From the NCBI GenBank assembly GCA_036562635.1, contig DATCJU010000131.1, positions 1 through 18,653 on the forward strand: 18,653 nucleotides of DNA, given 5' to 3'. The notes under the pieces were generated by a model. That model saw only the letters and a list, made by a program, of their open reading frames with translations, was not told the origin of the DNA and did not search any database. A program made the translations under genes and the position numbers. Shown piece by piece: positions 9,714-18,637 of the stretch; position 1 is the stretch's first letter, and each line of letters starts with the position of its first letter. This stretch comes from DATCJU01 sp036562635 (GTDB taxonomy: Bacteria > Actinomycetota > Actinomycetes > Mycobacteriales > Pseudonocardiaceae).

Positions 9714-9776
9714 ATGGCAACGGCGCGCCGGCTGGCGCTCCGCACCGAACTGGAGAAGACTGCGCCCGCACCATGA
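9714..9776 (+). CDS. Short leader ORF coupled to the flavohemoglobin gene
   Basis: A 20-codon ORF (begins MATARRLALR, ends APAP) with a strong GGGGGAGGA ribosome site at 9696-9704, 10 nt before its ATG. Its stop TGA overlaps the start of the next gene as ATGA at 9773-9776. The downstream gene's ATG has no Shine-Dalgarno at proper distance, so ribosomes probably reach it by translating this leader and reinitiating. The peptide is basic and alanine/leucine-rich, with no obvious stalling motif beyond a terminal Pro-Ala-Pro. No homologue is recognised. The alternative is an unused chance ORF. Confidence 0.5.
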   Translation: MATARRLALRTELEKTAPAP

Positions 9777-10945
9777 CCGCGAACGCCGTACTCACCCCAG
9801 TCCCGCCCCCACGTCGCGAACCACCGTCGGGCGTCAGCGCGATGATGCGCATGATCCGCGACACGTTCGCCATCGTGGAACCCCAGCTGGACGATGTCGC
9901 CAAGCTCTTCTACGGGATGCTCTTCAGCATCGCGCCCCAGACCCGGGAGTTGTTCCCGGCGAACATGGAGGTGCAGCGGAGCCGTCTGCTGCGCGCCCTG
10001 GTCCACGTGGTCCAGATGGTGGACCGTCCGGACGAGCTCGTCCCCTTCCTGCGCCAGCTCGGTCGTGACCACCGCAAGTTCGGTGTGGTCTCCAGCCACT
10101 ACGAGGCGGTCGGCACCGCACTGCTCGCCGCGGTCAAACACTACGCCGGGGAGGCCTGGACCCCGGTGGTGGAGCGGGCGTGGGCCGAGGCCTACACGAT
10201 CATGGCGCGCACCATGCAGGACGCCGCGGCGGCCGACGACAACCCGGCGTGGTGGACCGCGCACGTGGTCGAACACCAGCGGCTCTCCTGGGACCTGGCC
10301 ATCGTGCGGGTGCAGCCCGAGTACCACGTGCCCTACCGGGCCGGCCAGTACGTGAGCGTGGAGGTGCCGCAGCGCCCCCGGCTGTGGCGCTACTACACCC
10401 CCGCCAACGCCCCCCGCGAGGACGGGGTCATCGAGTTCCACATCCGGGGGGTGCTCGAGGGCTGGGTCAGCCGGTCCATCGTGCACCACACCAAGATCGG
10501 CGACACCTGGCGGATCGGCCCGCCGATGGGACGGCTCGGCTACGACCGCCGCAGCCAGCGTGACCTGCTCATGGTCGCCGGAGGCACCGGGGTCGCGCCG
10601 ATGTACGCCATCCTGGACGAGATGGCCCAGTGGGGGGAGAACCCCCAGGTGCACCTGTTCTACGGCGGACGCACCCGTGAGGATCTCTACGCCCTGGAGT
10701 CCCTGCAGATCCTGGCCAGCAGCAATCCCTGGTTGACCGTGGTGCCGGTGGTGGAGAACGACCACGGCCTGCCCGACGCCGAGCACGGAACGCTGGCCGA
10801 CGTGGTCACCCGGTACGGGGCGTGGGCCGACCGGGACGTGCTGGTCTGCGGTTCGCCCAGCATGATCCGCTCCACGGTGTCCCGAATGCTGGTCGCTGGC
10901 ACCCCGCTGGACCGGATCAAGTACGACCCGTTCACTCTGGACTGA
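9773..10945 (+). CDS. Flavohemoglobin (globin + FAD/NAD reductase)
   Basis: 390 residues with a globin domain (about 20-155) fused to a ferredoxin-NADP reductase-like module (about 165-390). Family members oxidise nitric oxide to nitrate with O2 and NAD(P)H in the cytosol. Visible residues are B10 Tyr47 (LFYGMLF), CD1 Phe61 (LFPAN), a distal Gln at about 68 and the proximal F8 His100 (RDHRKFGV). The FAD motif RYYTPA begins at Arg206, the NAD-binding GGTGVAPM is at 270-277, and CGSPSM is at 359-364. The C-terminus is KYDPFTLD. Heme, flavin and nucleotide sites all look intact. Translation probably depends on the overlapping leader ORF. It is divergent from the PPOX gene. An hmp-like NO dioxygenase role is likely, though some actinobacterial paralogues have other roles. 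Confidence 0.93.
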   Translation: MTANAVLTPVPPPRREPPSGVSAMMRMIRDTFAIVEPQLDDVAKLFYGMLFSIAPQTRELFPANMEVQRSRLLRALVHVVQMVDRPDELVPFLRQLGRDHRKFGVVSSHYEAVGTALLAAVKHYAGEAWTPVVERAWAEAYTIMARTMQDAAAADDNPAWWTAHVVEHQRLSWDLAIVRVQPEYHVPYRAGQYVSVEVPQRPRLWRYYTPANAPREDGVIEFHIRGVLEGWVSRSIVHHTKIGDTWRIGPPMGRLGYDRRSQRDLLMVAGGTGVAPMYAILDEMAQWGENPQVHLFYGGRTREDLYALESLQILASSNPWLTVVPVVENDHGLPDAEHGTLADVVTRYGAWADRDVLVCGSPSMIRSTVSRMLVAGTPLDRIKYDPFTLD

Positions 10946-11291
10946 CCTGCTCCACCCAGGTCGACGGCCCCCGTCCGGCACACGGACCACCGGGGCGGCC
11001 GTGTCGTGCGCAGGTCACGCCCGTCCTGCCCACGCGGCCCCCGGCCCCGTCCGAGCGTCCCGGTACCGGTCACCGTCCCTCCCGGACTGCACCATCCAGC
11101 GAACACGCTGTGTGTCCGTAAGACTCCGCAGAGTGTAACACCACGGGCAGGACCCTCTGCGGCCACTCCCTCCCGATGCACGGCTCGAGATCACCGGCCA
11201 CCCGTGCTCACCCGGAGGACCTACCTCGCCGGTGTCCCTCGGTCCACACAGGACATCCGTCACGCTCCCCTCCCACCCGCTGTCGTCGCCG
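10946..11291. other. Intergenic region after the flavohemoglobin gene
   Basis: No convincing gene is present. An imperfect hairpin at about 10962-11005 (ACACGG at 10980-10985 with CCGTGT at 10999-11004, extendable with mismatches) may terminate the flavohemoglobin transcript. A second stem, CCGCAGAG at 11126-11133 with CTCTGCGG at 11155-11162, has a 21-nt loop. A 95-codon minus ORF here has poor codon bias and was not accepted. Confidence 0.5.
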
Positions 11292-11322
11292 TTGACCTCC
11301 ACTTTGGTCGAGGTTCTAGCGT
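11292..11322 (+). promoter_or_regulatory. MerR-type (SoxR-like) promoter of the quinone oxidoreductase
   Basis: TTGACC at 11292-11297 and TAGCGT at 11317-11322 are separated by 19 bp, the stretched spacing typical of promoters activated by MerR-family proteins. The spacer contains a dyad (11296-11313, next entry). Transcription would begin about 7 nt after the -10, at or next to the GTG at 11329, giving a leaderless mRNA. Confidence 0.6.
11296..11313. promoter_or_regulatory. Putative SoxR box
   Basis: CCTCnAC-N4-GTnGAGG. Six of seven positions in each half are symmetric, and the dyad extends by one more pair (A at 11295, T at 11314). It agrees at 12 of 18 positions with the enterobacterial soxS operator CCTCAAGTTAACTTGAGG and has the same place between -35 and -10. 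Actinobacterial SoxR proteins control small redox-enzyme regulons that include quinone or flavin reductases. No soxR gene lies in this window. Confidence 0.6.
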
Positions 11323-11328
11323 CGGCTC

Positions 11329-12309
11329 GTGTTCGCGATCCGACTGCACCGGTTCGGCCCGGCCGAGAACCTGCGCTACGACGAGATCCCCGACCCCGAA
11401 CCGGGCCCCGGCCAGGTTCGCATCACCGTCGCGGCGGCCGGAGTGCACCTGCTCGACACCGTGATCCGCTCCGGCGTCAGTGGCGGACCGTTCCCGCTGC
11501 CCGAGCTCCCGATGACCCCCGGCCGGGAGGTGGCCGGCGTGGTGGACGCGCTCGGCGAGGGCGTCCCCGCGCACTGGCTCGGGCGGCGCGTCGTCGCCCA
11601 CCTCGGCCAGGCCAGCGGCGGATACGCCGAACTGGCCGTCGCCCCGGTCACCTCGCTGCACGAGATCCCCGGTGACCTCTCCCCCGAGGGAGCGGTGGCG
11701 ATGATCGGCACCGGACGCACCGCCGTGGCCATCCTGGAGGTCGCCGGGATCGAGGCGGACGACACCGTGCTGGTGACCGCGGCAGCCGGCGGGCTGGGAC
11801 ACCTGCTGGTGCAGGCGGCACTCGGGGCGGGGGCGACGGTGGTCGGCGTGGCCGGCGGTCCCACCAAGGTCGAGCGGGCACGCGCCCTGGGCGCCCACGT
11901 CGCCGTCGACTACACCCAGCCGGAGTGGACCGAGGAGGTCCGGAACGCCCTGGGTGCGCGGGAAGTCACCGTCGTCCTGGACGGTGTCGGCGGGGAACTG
12001 GGGCACGGCGCCCTGGAACTGCTCAGCCCGGGCGGGCGGATCATCCTCTACGGCTGGTCCTCCGGGAAGCCCACCCGGATCACCACCGACGACCTCTACC
12101 ACCGTGGGATCACCGCCTCGGCCGCCGTCGGCCCCCACATCCTGCGTCGGCCGAACGGTCTGCGTGAGCTGGAGGAACGGGCACTCGCCGAGGCCGCGGC
12201 CGGACGGCTCACCCCGCTGACACACCCCTTCCCGCTGGCCCGCGCCGCCGACGCGCACCGTGCGGTGGAGAACCGGGGCACCATGGGCAAGACTGTGCTC
12301 GTCCCCTGA
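11329..12309 (+). CDS. NADPH:quinone oxidoreductase, zinc-free MDR family
   Basis: 326 residues. It is a medium-chain dehydrogenase/reductase of the zeta-crystallin/QOR type, which reduces quinones or other electrophiles with NADPH. The N-terminal catalytic domain starts MFAIRLHRFGPAENLRYDEIP; the Rossmann fold carries AAAGGLGHLLVQAA at 151-164, and the C-terminus has the GTMGKTVLVP ending of this family. The protein has no cysteine, so neither structural nor catalytic zinc can be bound through thiols, as expected for QOR. The GTG start has no Shine-Dalgarno, consistent with a leaderless transcript from the promoter just upstream. The likely inducer is redox-cycling compounds, if the SoxR box is real. 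Convergent with hspR. Confidence 0.92.
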   Translation: MFAIRLHRFGPAENLRYDEIPDPEPGPGQVRITVAAAGVHLLDTVIRSGVSGGPFPLPELPMTPGREVAGVVDALGEGVPAHWLGRRVVAHLGQASGGYAELAVAPVTSLHEIPGDLSPEGAVAMIGTGRTAVAILEVAGIEADDTVLVTAAAGGLGHLLVQAALGAGATVVGVAGGPTKVERARALGAHVAVDYTQPEWTEEVRNALGAREVTVVLDGVGGELGHGALELLSPGGRIILYGWSSGKPTRITTDDLYHRGITASAAVGPHILRRPNGLRELEERALAEAAAGRLTPLTHPFPLARAADAHRAVENRGTMGKTVLVP

Positions 12310-12321
12310 CCGGCAACACGA

Positions 12322-12364
12322 AACGGCGGGGTGCCGCACCGGTTCGGCGCGGCACCCCGCCGTT
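12322..12364. terminator. Bidirectional terminator between QOR gene and hspR
   Basis: A perfect 16-bp inverted repeat (12322-12337 with 12349-12364, core GCGGGGTGCCGC) has an 11-nt loop. It is placed between the ends of two convergent genes (stop at 12309 on plus, 12396 on minus), so it can serve both. Confidence 0.88.
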
Positions 12365-12395
12365 CGTCGGTCGTGACCCCGGCTCGGTCGTCGTC

Positions 12396-12893
12396 TCAGT
12401 GCTGCGGAGGACGCCAGATCATCAGCGCGGTCTCCCGACGCACCGGAACCAGGTCCCTGCGGTAGGAGCGGTGCACCGCGGCCGCGGCCTGCTCGGCGGC
12501 GGCATGGGCGGCGGCCACCTCCTCCTGGGCGGCCATCAGCTGTTCGGTCAACTCGGCCACCTGCGCCCGCAGCTCGCTGATCTGCTGCTCCAGCTCGATG
12601 ATCCGCTTGATACCGGCCAGGTTGACGCCCTCCTCCTGGGAGAGCCGCTGCACCTCGCGGAGCAACGCGATGTCCCGGGCCGAGTAGCGCCGGCCCCCAC
12701 CGGGCGTGCGGCCCGGGGAGACCAGGCCCAGCCGGTCGTAGGTACGCAGCGTCTGGGCGTGCAGCCCGGCCAGCTGTGCGGCCACCGAGATCACGAAGAC
12801 CGGCGTGTCCTCGTCCACCCCGGCCGGGAACGCCGCCCCCGACTCACCCGGGAAACCGGAGGGTGCGTTGCCGTCAGACTGCCGCCCGTACAT
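12396..12893 (-). CDS. hspR: HspR, MerR-family heat-shock repressor
   Basis: 165 residues from the ATG at 12893. An alternative GTG at 12902 would overlap dnaJ as GTGA, but the GGGAGG ribosome site lies only 2 nt from it against 11 nt from the ATG. HspR binds HAIR repeats and represses dnaK and clpB, with DnaK as co-repressor. A ~30-residue linker precedes the winged helix (VFVISVAAQLAGLHAQTLRTYDRLGLVSPGRT), with the PGGGRRYSARDIALL wing, then a long coiled coil (VNLAGIKRIIELEQQISELRAQVAELTEQL) rich in alanine afterwards, and a basic C-terminus ending in WRPPQH. It is last in the dnaK operon, which makes the circuit autoregulatory. Confidence 0.95.
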   Translation of the reverse strand: MYGRQSDGNAPSGFPGESGAAFPAGVDEDTPVFVISVAAQLAGLHAQTLRTYDRLGLVSPGRTPGGGRRYSARDIALLREVQRLSQEEGVNLAGIKRIIELEQQISELRAQVAELTEQLMAAQEEVAAAHAAAEQAAAAVHRSYRRDLVPVRRETALMIWRPPQH

Positions 12894-12898
12894 GACGC

Positions 12899-14041
12899 TC
12901 ACATCCTCCCGTGCTCGACCTGCGCCATCAGCTCGGCGCGCGGGTCCTCCCCCGCCGTGGCCTCCGCATAGGCCTCCAGTGCCTTCCTCGCCTTGCCGTC
13001 GAGGTTCTGCGGGACGGCGACCTGCAGGGTCACCAGCAGGTCACCGCTGGTCCCGTCACGCCGCGGGACCCCGCGCCCGCGCACCCGCAGCACACGCCCG
13101 CTGCTGGTACCGGGCGGGACCCGCAAGGACACCTTCCCGTCCAACGTCGGCACCGTCAACGTGGTGCCGAAGACCAGTTCGGGGAAGGTGACCGGAACCG
13201 TGACCGTCAGGTCGTGCCCGGAACGCCCGAACACCGGATGCGGGTTGACGTGCACCCGGACGTACAGGTCACCCGCGGGTGCGCCGTCACGTCCCGGTTC
13301 ACCCTGCCCGGCCAGCCGGATCCGTTGCCCGTCACCCACCCCGGCCGGGATGCGCACGTTCAGCGTCCGGGTGCGGGTGCTCGTCCCGCTCCCGGCGCAC
13401 TCCGGGCACGGATCGTCGATGAACCGGCCGGTGCCCCGGCAGTCCCGGCACGGCTCGCTGAACGCGAACGCGCCCTGGCTGCGGGTCACCAGGCCGGTCC
13501 CACCACACGTCGGGCACAGCCGGGGCGCCGTACCCGGCCGAGCCCCGGACCCGGCGCAGGTACCGCAGGTCGACGGGCTGGTCAGGCGCAGCGGGACGGT
13601 GGCCCCGCGCACCGACTCGGTGAAGTCGATGCGCACCTCGGTCTCCACGTCCGCGCCCCGACGGGCCCGGCTGGTCGTCCCCGTCCCCCTGTTGCGGCGG
13701 CCGAACAGCCCGCCGAACAGGTCACCGAGCCCGCCGCCCGCCGCGGCGCCGAACAGGTCACCGAGGTCGAAGCCACCGGCCCCACCGGGACGGAACCCGC
13801 CCCCGGCGAACAACCGCCGCGCCTCGTCGTACTGCCGCCGCTTCTCCGGGTCCGACAGCACGCCGTAGGCCTCGGAGACCGCCTTGAACCGCGCCTCGGC
13901 CCTGCTGTCCCCCGGATTGGCGTCCGGATGCAGCTCCCGGGCCAGCTTGCGGTAGGCCTTCTTGATCTCCTCCGCCGAGGCGTCGGGCGGGACGCCCAGC
14001 TCGGCGTAGAAGTCCTTCTCGATCCAGTCCCTCGCGCTCAC
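12899..14041 (-). CDS. dnaJ: Co-chaperone DnaJ (Hsp40)
   Basis: 380 residues. It delivers unfolded clients to DnaK and stimulates its ATPase. The J-domain covers 9-75 with HPD at 38-40. A glycine/phenylalanine-rich linker at about 80-118 is followed by four zinc-binding CxxCxGxG repeats at 159, 176, 198 and 212, and then the C-terminal beta-sandwich and dimerisation regions. The GTG start at 14041 has AGGGAGGG 8 nt upstream and begins 30 bp after grpE. An operon-linked type A DnaJ, complete. Actinobacteria usually have a second dnaJ elsewhere. Confidence 0.97.
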   Translation of the reverse strand: MSARDWIEKDFYAELGVPPDASAEEIKKAYRKLARELHPDANPGDSRAEARFKAVSEAYGVLSDPEKRRQYDEARRLFAGGGFRPGGAGGFDLGDLFGAAAGGGLGDLFGGLFGRRNRGTGTTSRARRGADVETEVRIDFTESVRGATVPLRLTSPSTCGTCAGSGARPGTAPRLCPTCGGTGLVTRSQGAFAFSEPCRDCRGTGRFIDDPCPECAGSGTSTRTRTLNVRIPAGVGDGQRIRLAGQGEPGRDGAPAGDLYVRVHVNPHPVFGRSGHDLTVTVPVTFPELVFGTTLTVPTLDGKVSLRVPPGTSSGRVLRVRGRGVPRRDGTSGDLLVTLQVAVPQNLDGKARKALEAYAEATAGEDPRAELMAQVEHGRM

Positions 14042-14071
14042 CGGACGTCCCTCCCTTCAGCTCCTCCTCAT

Positions 14072-14796
14072 CTACGCGTCAGCCGACCCTTGACCGTCCG
14101 CCGACTCCTGCGGCGGAGCCGCCCCCGGCTCGTGGTCGGTGACGCCCACCAGGGCCGGGCGCAGCACCCGGTCACCGAACCGGTAGCCGCGCCGCAGCAC
14201 CAGGGTGATGGTCGGGCCGTCAACGTCCGGGGACGTGTTGTGCTGGACCGCCTCGTGCACCGTGGGGTCGAACGGCTCCCCCTCGGCCCCGAACGGTTCC
14301 AGCCCCTCCCGGCGAAGGGTGTCGAGCAGCTTGTCCGCCACCGCCTTGAAGGCACCGGTCAGGTCGCCGTGCGCCTCGGCCCGTTCCAGATCGTCGAGCA
14401 CGGCGAGCAGTTCACCGGCGAGGTTCGCCTTGGCCGTGGTGATGATCAGCTCACGGTCCCGCTCCACGCGGCGGCGGTAGTTGGCGAACTCGGCGGTCAC
14501 CCGCTGCAGATCGGCGGTGCGCTCGTCGAGCTGACGCTGCAGCTCCTCCAGCTGCCGGGCCAGCTCCGGGGCGACCGCCTCGGTCTCGGCCTGCGGAGCG
14601 CCGTCCTCCGGCGCGGCGTGCCGCCCGGTGGGTTCGCTCTCGGGCTTGGCGTGCCGGCCCCCGGACTCGGCTCCCGCCCCCGACGCCTCGTCGGCACCGG
14701 GGGTGCGGACCTGCCCGGTCTGCGGGTCGATACGCCTGCGATCGCGAACCACCACGCGCGGCTCGCCCCCGTCCTGTCGCTCGTGCTCCGGATTCG

Positions 14797-14800
<4 letters not shown>
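14072..14800 (-). CDS. grpE: Nucleotide exchange factor GrpE
   Basis: 242 residues. It dimerises and releases ADP from DnaK. The N-terminal ~80 residues are charged, disordered and proline/glutamate-rich, longer than in E. coli but usual for actinobacteria. A coiled coil runs from about 83 to 140 (ELARQLEELQRQLDERTADLQRVTAEFANYRRRVERDRE). The C-terminal beta domain contains the signature FDPTVHEAVQ ... GYRFGDRVLRPALVGV. The GTG start overlaps the dnaK stop by 4 bp (GTGA), so translation is coupled to dnaK. Confidence 0.97.
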
Positions 14801-16650
<1,850 letters not shown>

Positions 16651-16716
16651 GAAATGTCCCTCCAACGACTGCAGTGATGGACGCGATGCCAGGGAAGTCC
16701 CAGGTCACCGCGCTAC

Positions 16717-16737
16717 CTTGAGCGTCCTCCGCTCAAG
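16717..16737 (-). promoter_or_regulatory. HAIR element 1 of the dnaK operon
   Basis: CTTGAGC-N7-GCTCAAG, fully symmetric in both 7-bp arms and differing from the consensus only at the inner T/A pair. It is centred about 77 bp upstream of the dnaK ATG. A further dyad, GCTCAA-N2-TTGAGC at 16731-16744, overlaps its right arm and adds a half-site. Confidence 0.93.
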
Positions 16738-16771
16738 TTTGAGCGGGAGCCGCCTCGATCGTCAAACCTAA

Positions 16772-16792
16772 CTTGAGTCGATCCCACTCAAC
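16772..16792 (-). promoter_or_regulatory. HAIR element 2 of the dnaK operon
   Basis: CTTGAGT-N7-ACTCAAC, one base from the published HAIR consensus, 55 bp centre to centre from element 1. A minus-strand TTGAGT inside the box is followed after 15 bp by TAGGTT, a possible promoter that HspR binding would cover. Confidence 0.92.
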
Positions 16793-16874
16793 CTTTCTGC
16801 TGGGACAACGCGCGAGTCGGGTGCGGTGTTCCCGAGGGCCGGTCCGATCTGCAGCGATCCGGGTCTCACCGGGG

Positions 16875-17309
16875 TCAGCCGGCGGTCTCCGGCACATCGG
16901 TGGTCACCGACACCGGGAGGCCCTCCTCCACGCTGCGGCTGACGGTGCACCCGCGTTCCACGGCGCGCAGCAGGACGGCGGCCAGCTCCGCCCGGCCGTC
17001 CTCGTCGAGCCGACCCAGTGCCTCCGGATCCAGTTCCAGGGACAGGCGGACCGAGGAGAGCCGGTTGCCCTCCTCGTCCTTGGTGGCCTCCACCCGCACG
17101 GTCATCGCGGCGTTCTCCCCGAGGCGGCGGTCCGCCGCACGCTCGGCACTGAGCCCGGCGCATCCGGCGATCGCCGCCATCAGCAGTTCCACCGGGGTGA
17201 ACGCCGCACCCTCGTGCGCACGGCCCATGGTGATCTCGGCGCCCCGCGCGTTCACCGCGGTGAACGAACCCCACGAGTTCCGCCGCACCAGCACCGGGGA
17301 AGGGTCCAT
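16875..17309 (-). CDS. OsmC/Ohr-family peroxiredoxin-like protein
   Basis: 144 residues from the ATG at 17309, normal for the family; the ribosome site is weak. OsmC-type enzymes are homodimeric thiol peroxidases that reduce organic hydroperoxides with two conserved cysteines. Here these are Cys50 (AIAGCAGLSAE) and Cys121 (VERGCTVSRSV), with the preceding FTPVELLMAA helix typical of the fold. Both thiols are present, so activity is plausible. Whether it is OsmC, Ohr or the YhfA-like subgroup cannot be settled from sequence alone. It is the last intact minus-strand gene before a gene-poor stretch and lies 82 bp downstream of HAIR element 2, transcribed away from neither; no co-regulation is evident. 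Confidence 0.88.
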   Translation of the reverse strand: MDPSPVLVRRNSWGSFTAVNARGAEITMGRAHEGAAFTPVELLMAAIAGCAGLSAERAADRRLGENAAMTVRVEATKDEEGNRLSSVRLSLELDPEALGRLDEDGRAELAAVLLRAVERGCTVSRSVEEGLPVSVTTDVPETAG

Positions 17310-17611
17310 CGTCCGCCAACCGCCTCTCTCGTCGTGCCCGGCGACCGTGCCGCACCACCTGCTCGGCAGGTCCACCAGGAGGTTCCACCGGCAGGAGAAC
17401 GACGGGCACCCGGCCGGCTGTTCCTGGGGGGCAGCCGGCCCCGTCGGCGACGGAACCGGTGTTCCTCCGCCCGTCCCCACCAGGCTGCCCGGCACAGGGG
17501 GCACGACGCATCAGGGAGCGCCCGGAGATCCCCCGGAGTGGTCGGGCCCGGATCGGGGTGGTGGTCTCGGATCGCGTGGCCCCGCAGCGGGGAGCGGGTG
17601 GACACACGAGA
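17310..17611. other. Region upstream of the OsmC gene, no gene seen
   Basis: Open frames here lack ribosome sites and sensible composition. It contains a 9-bp stem with an 11-nt loop (17412-17420 with 17432-17440) and a short palindrome GGAAC-N4-GTTCC at 17452-17465. Either might be part of the OsmC leader, but no -10/-35 pair was identified. Confidence 0.4.
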
Positions 17612-17639
17612 AGCGCCCCGCCGGGTCCGGCGGGGCGCT
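17612..17639 (-). terminator. Module A hairpin
   Basis: A 13-bp perfect stem (17612-17624 with 17627-17639), followed on the minus strand by CTTCTCG. It directly follows conserved box A. Confidence 0.7.
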
Positions 17640-17641
17640 CG

Positions 17642-17702
17642 CTGTTGTTCCCTACGTTGCCACAGATCGCACGGAACTCATAATCGCGCAGGTCAGCGTG
17701 GG
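17642..17702 (-). repeat. Conserved 61-nt box A
   Basis: The box lies immediately upstream (minus strand) of hairpin A. Its 41-nt core (17651-17691) matches box C with 3 mismatches. It contains a 9-codon ORF that ends SVRSVAT-stop; whether it is translated is unknown. Confidence 0.75.
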
Positions 17703-17899
17703 TTTCTCTGCGCCACGCGGCCCATGTTGTGGGACGGGGTCAGCGGTCGAGCAGGTCGAGCAGTGCGGGGACGTCCGAGGGCTCGACCCGACGCAGCCGG
17801 AGCGGGTCGGCCGTGGGCCGAGCGTGACGTCACCGCCGACCGGCGGAACCATCGGGTCGTGCGGGGTCGCCGCCCGGAGACACCCGCCGGGAAACACGA
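17703..17899. other. Inter-module spacer, no intact gene
   Basis: The minus strand shows a short stretch that looks coding (DPLRLRRVEPSDVPALLDLL then a stop near 17747), but it has no start codon and is bounded upstream by an in-frame stop. It may be a remnant of a decayed gene. Confidence 0.3.
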
Positions 17900-17927
17900 A
17901 GGCCCGCACCGTCTCCGGCACGGGCCT
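17900..17927 (-). terminator. Module B hairpin
   Basis: A 7-bp stem (17900-17906 with 17921-17927) plus an inner CCG/CGG stem, followed on the minus strand by TTCGTGTTTCC. Confidence 0.55.
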
Positions 17928-17929
17928 CG

Positions 17930-17990
17930 CTGTTGAGATCCATAGTACCAGCTCCACGCTGAAGCAGATAAAGACGCAGGTCAGAGCGGG
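17930..17990 (-). repeat. Diverged 61-nt box B
   Basis: It has the same length and position relative to its hairpin as boxes A and C. It shares only the ends (CTGTTG at the left, GCAGGTCAG at the right) with box A; the middle has drifted. Confidence 0.45.
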
Positions 17991-18069
17991 TGTGATTCGC
18001 GAGCGGAACCAGGCGTGGGGGCGGAGGACGGCTCTGTCGATACGGGAATGGCCGAGCCCGGAAAGGCGT

Positions 18070-18098
18070 GTGCCCCGCCGGGAGTTCCGGCGGGGCAC
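18070..18098 (-). terminator. Module C hairpin
   Basis: A 12-bp perfect stem (18070-18081 with 18087-18098) with a 5-nt loop, followed on the minus strand by ACGCCTTTCC. Confidence 0.7.
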
Positions 18099-18099
18099 G

Positions 18100-18160
18100 T
18101 CGTTACCACCTACGTTGCCACAGATCGCGCAGAACTCATAACCGCGCAGCTCAACGGGGG
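18100..18160 (-). repeat. Conserved 61-nt box C
   Basis: Close relative of box A (41-nt core at 18109-18149 with 3 mismatches) and adjacent to hairpin C. It ends in the same short ORF (SARSVAT-stop). Confidence 0.75.
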
Positions 18161-18245
18161 TGCGAACTGGGACCGATCAGGCGTGGACCTGCCTGCGCCG
18201 CACCGCGGCGGCAATCGACCACCCGCCACGTGTCGGGAATCCCGT

Positions 18246-18584
18246 TCAGCACGAGAGGTCGCCTCGGCGTCCTGCTCCGTCGGTCGACGAGGAACCGGCA
18301 CGTGGGGTGCGGCTCCCCACCCCGGACAAGCTCGGACAGCGCACCGATCCCACGTGGGTTCGGCTGCCCAGCAGGAACAGGCCACCCAGGATCACGAGCG
18401 CGTCGACAGGCCCGAACAGCGGGTACCCGACGGGCTTCCCGGTCCACGACGCGGTTCCACCGGGAAGCGGTTCCTCGCTCCGGGAGTTCCCGCCACCCTG
18501 CGGTGGCTCCCTGTCCGGGGCACGAATCGCGGGACAGCACGAATCCCGGACAGAACCGCCAGCATCCGTTCGGCCGCCCACCAC
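18246..18584 (-). pseudogene. Possible degraded small membrane-protein gene
   Basis: A minus-strand frame of about 112 codons contains one plausible membrane helix (PLFGPVDALVILGGLFLLG) with good GC-rich third positions around it. The codons on either side look poor, and another frame looks better downstream (RGIGALSELVRGGEPHPTCRFLVD), which suggests a frameshifted relic. No family is recognised. The alternative is chance. Confidence 0.2.
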
Positions 18585-18637
18585 GGCTGCGCTCGGCCCA
18601 CCGGCCGGAACGAGTCACCCCGAGAAACGACGAGGCC

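Noticed and set aside
11015..11302. 95-codon minus ORF in the gap before the quinone reductase
   Set aside because: No ribosome site, poor third-position bias, and its start overlaps the promoter of the quinone reductase.
16651..16665. Earlier TTG start for dnaK
   Set aside because: The five extra codons run through the Shine-Dalgarno of the ATG at 16650, and DnaK proteins begin at MGRAVGIDLG.
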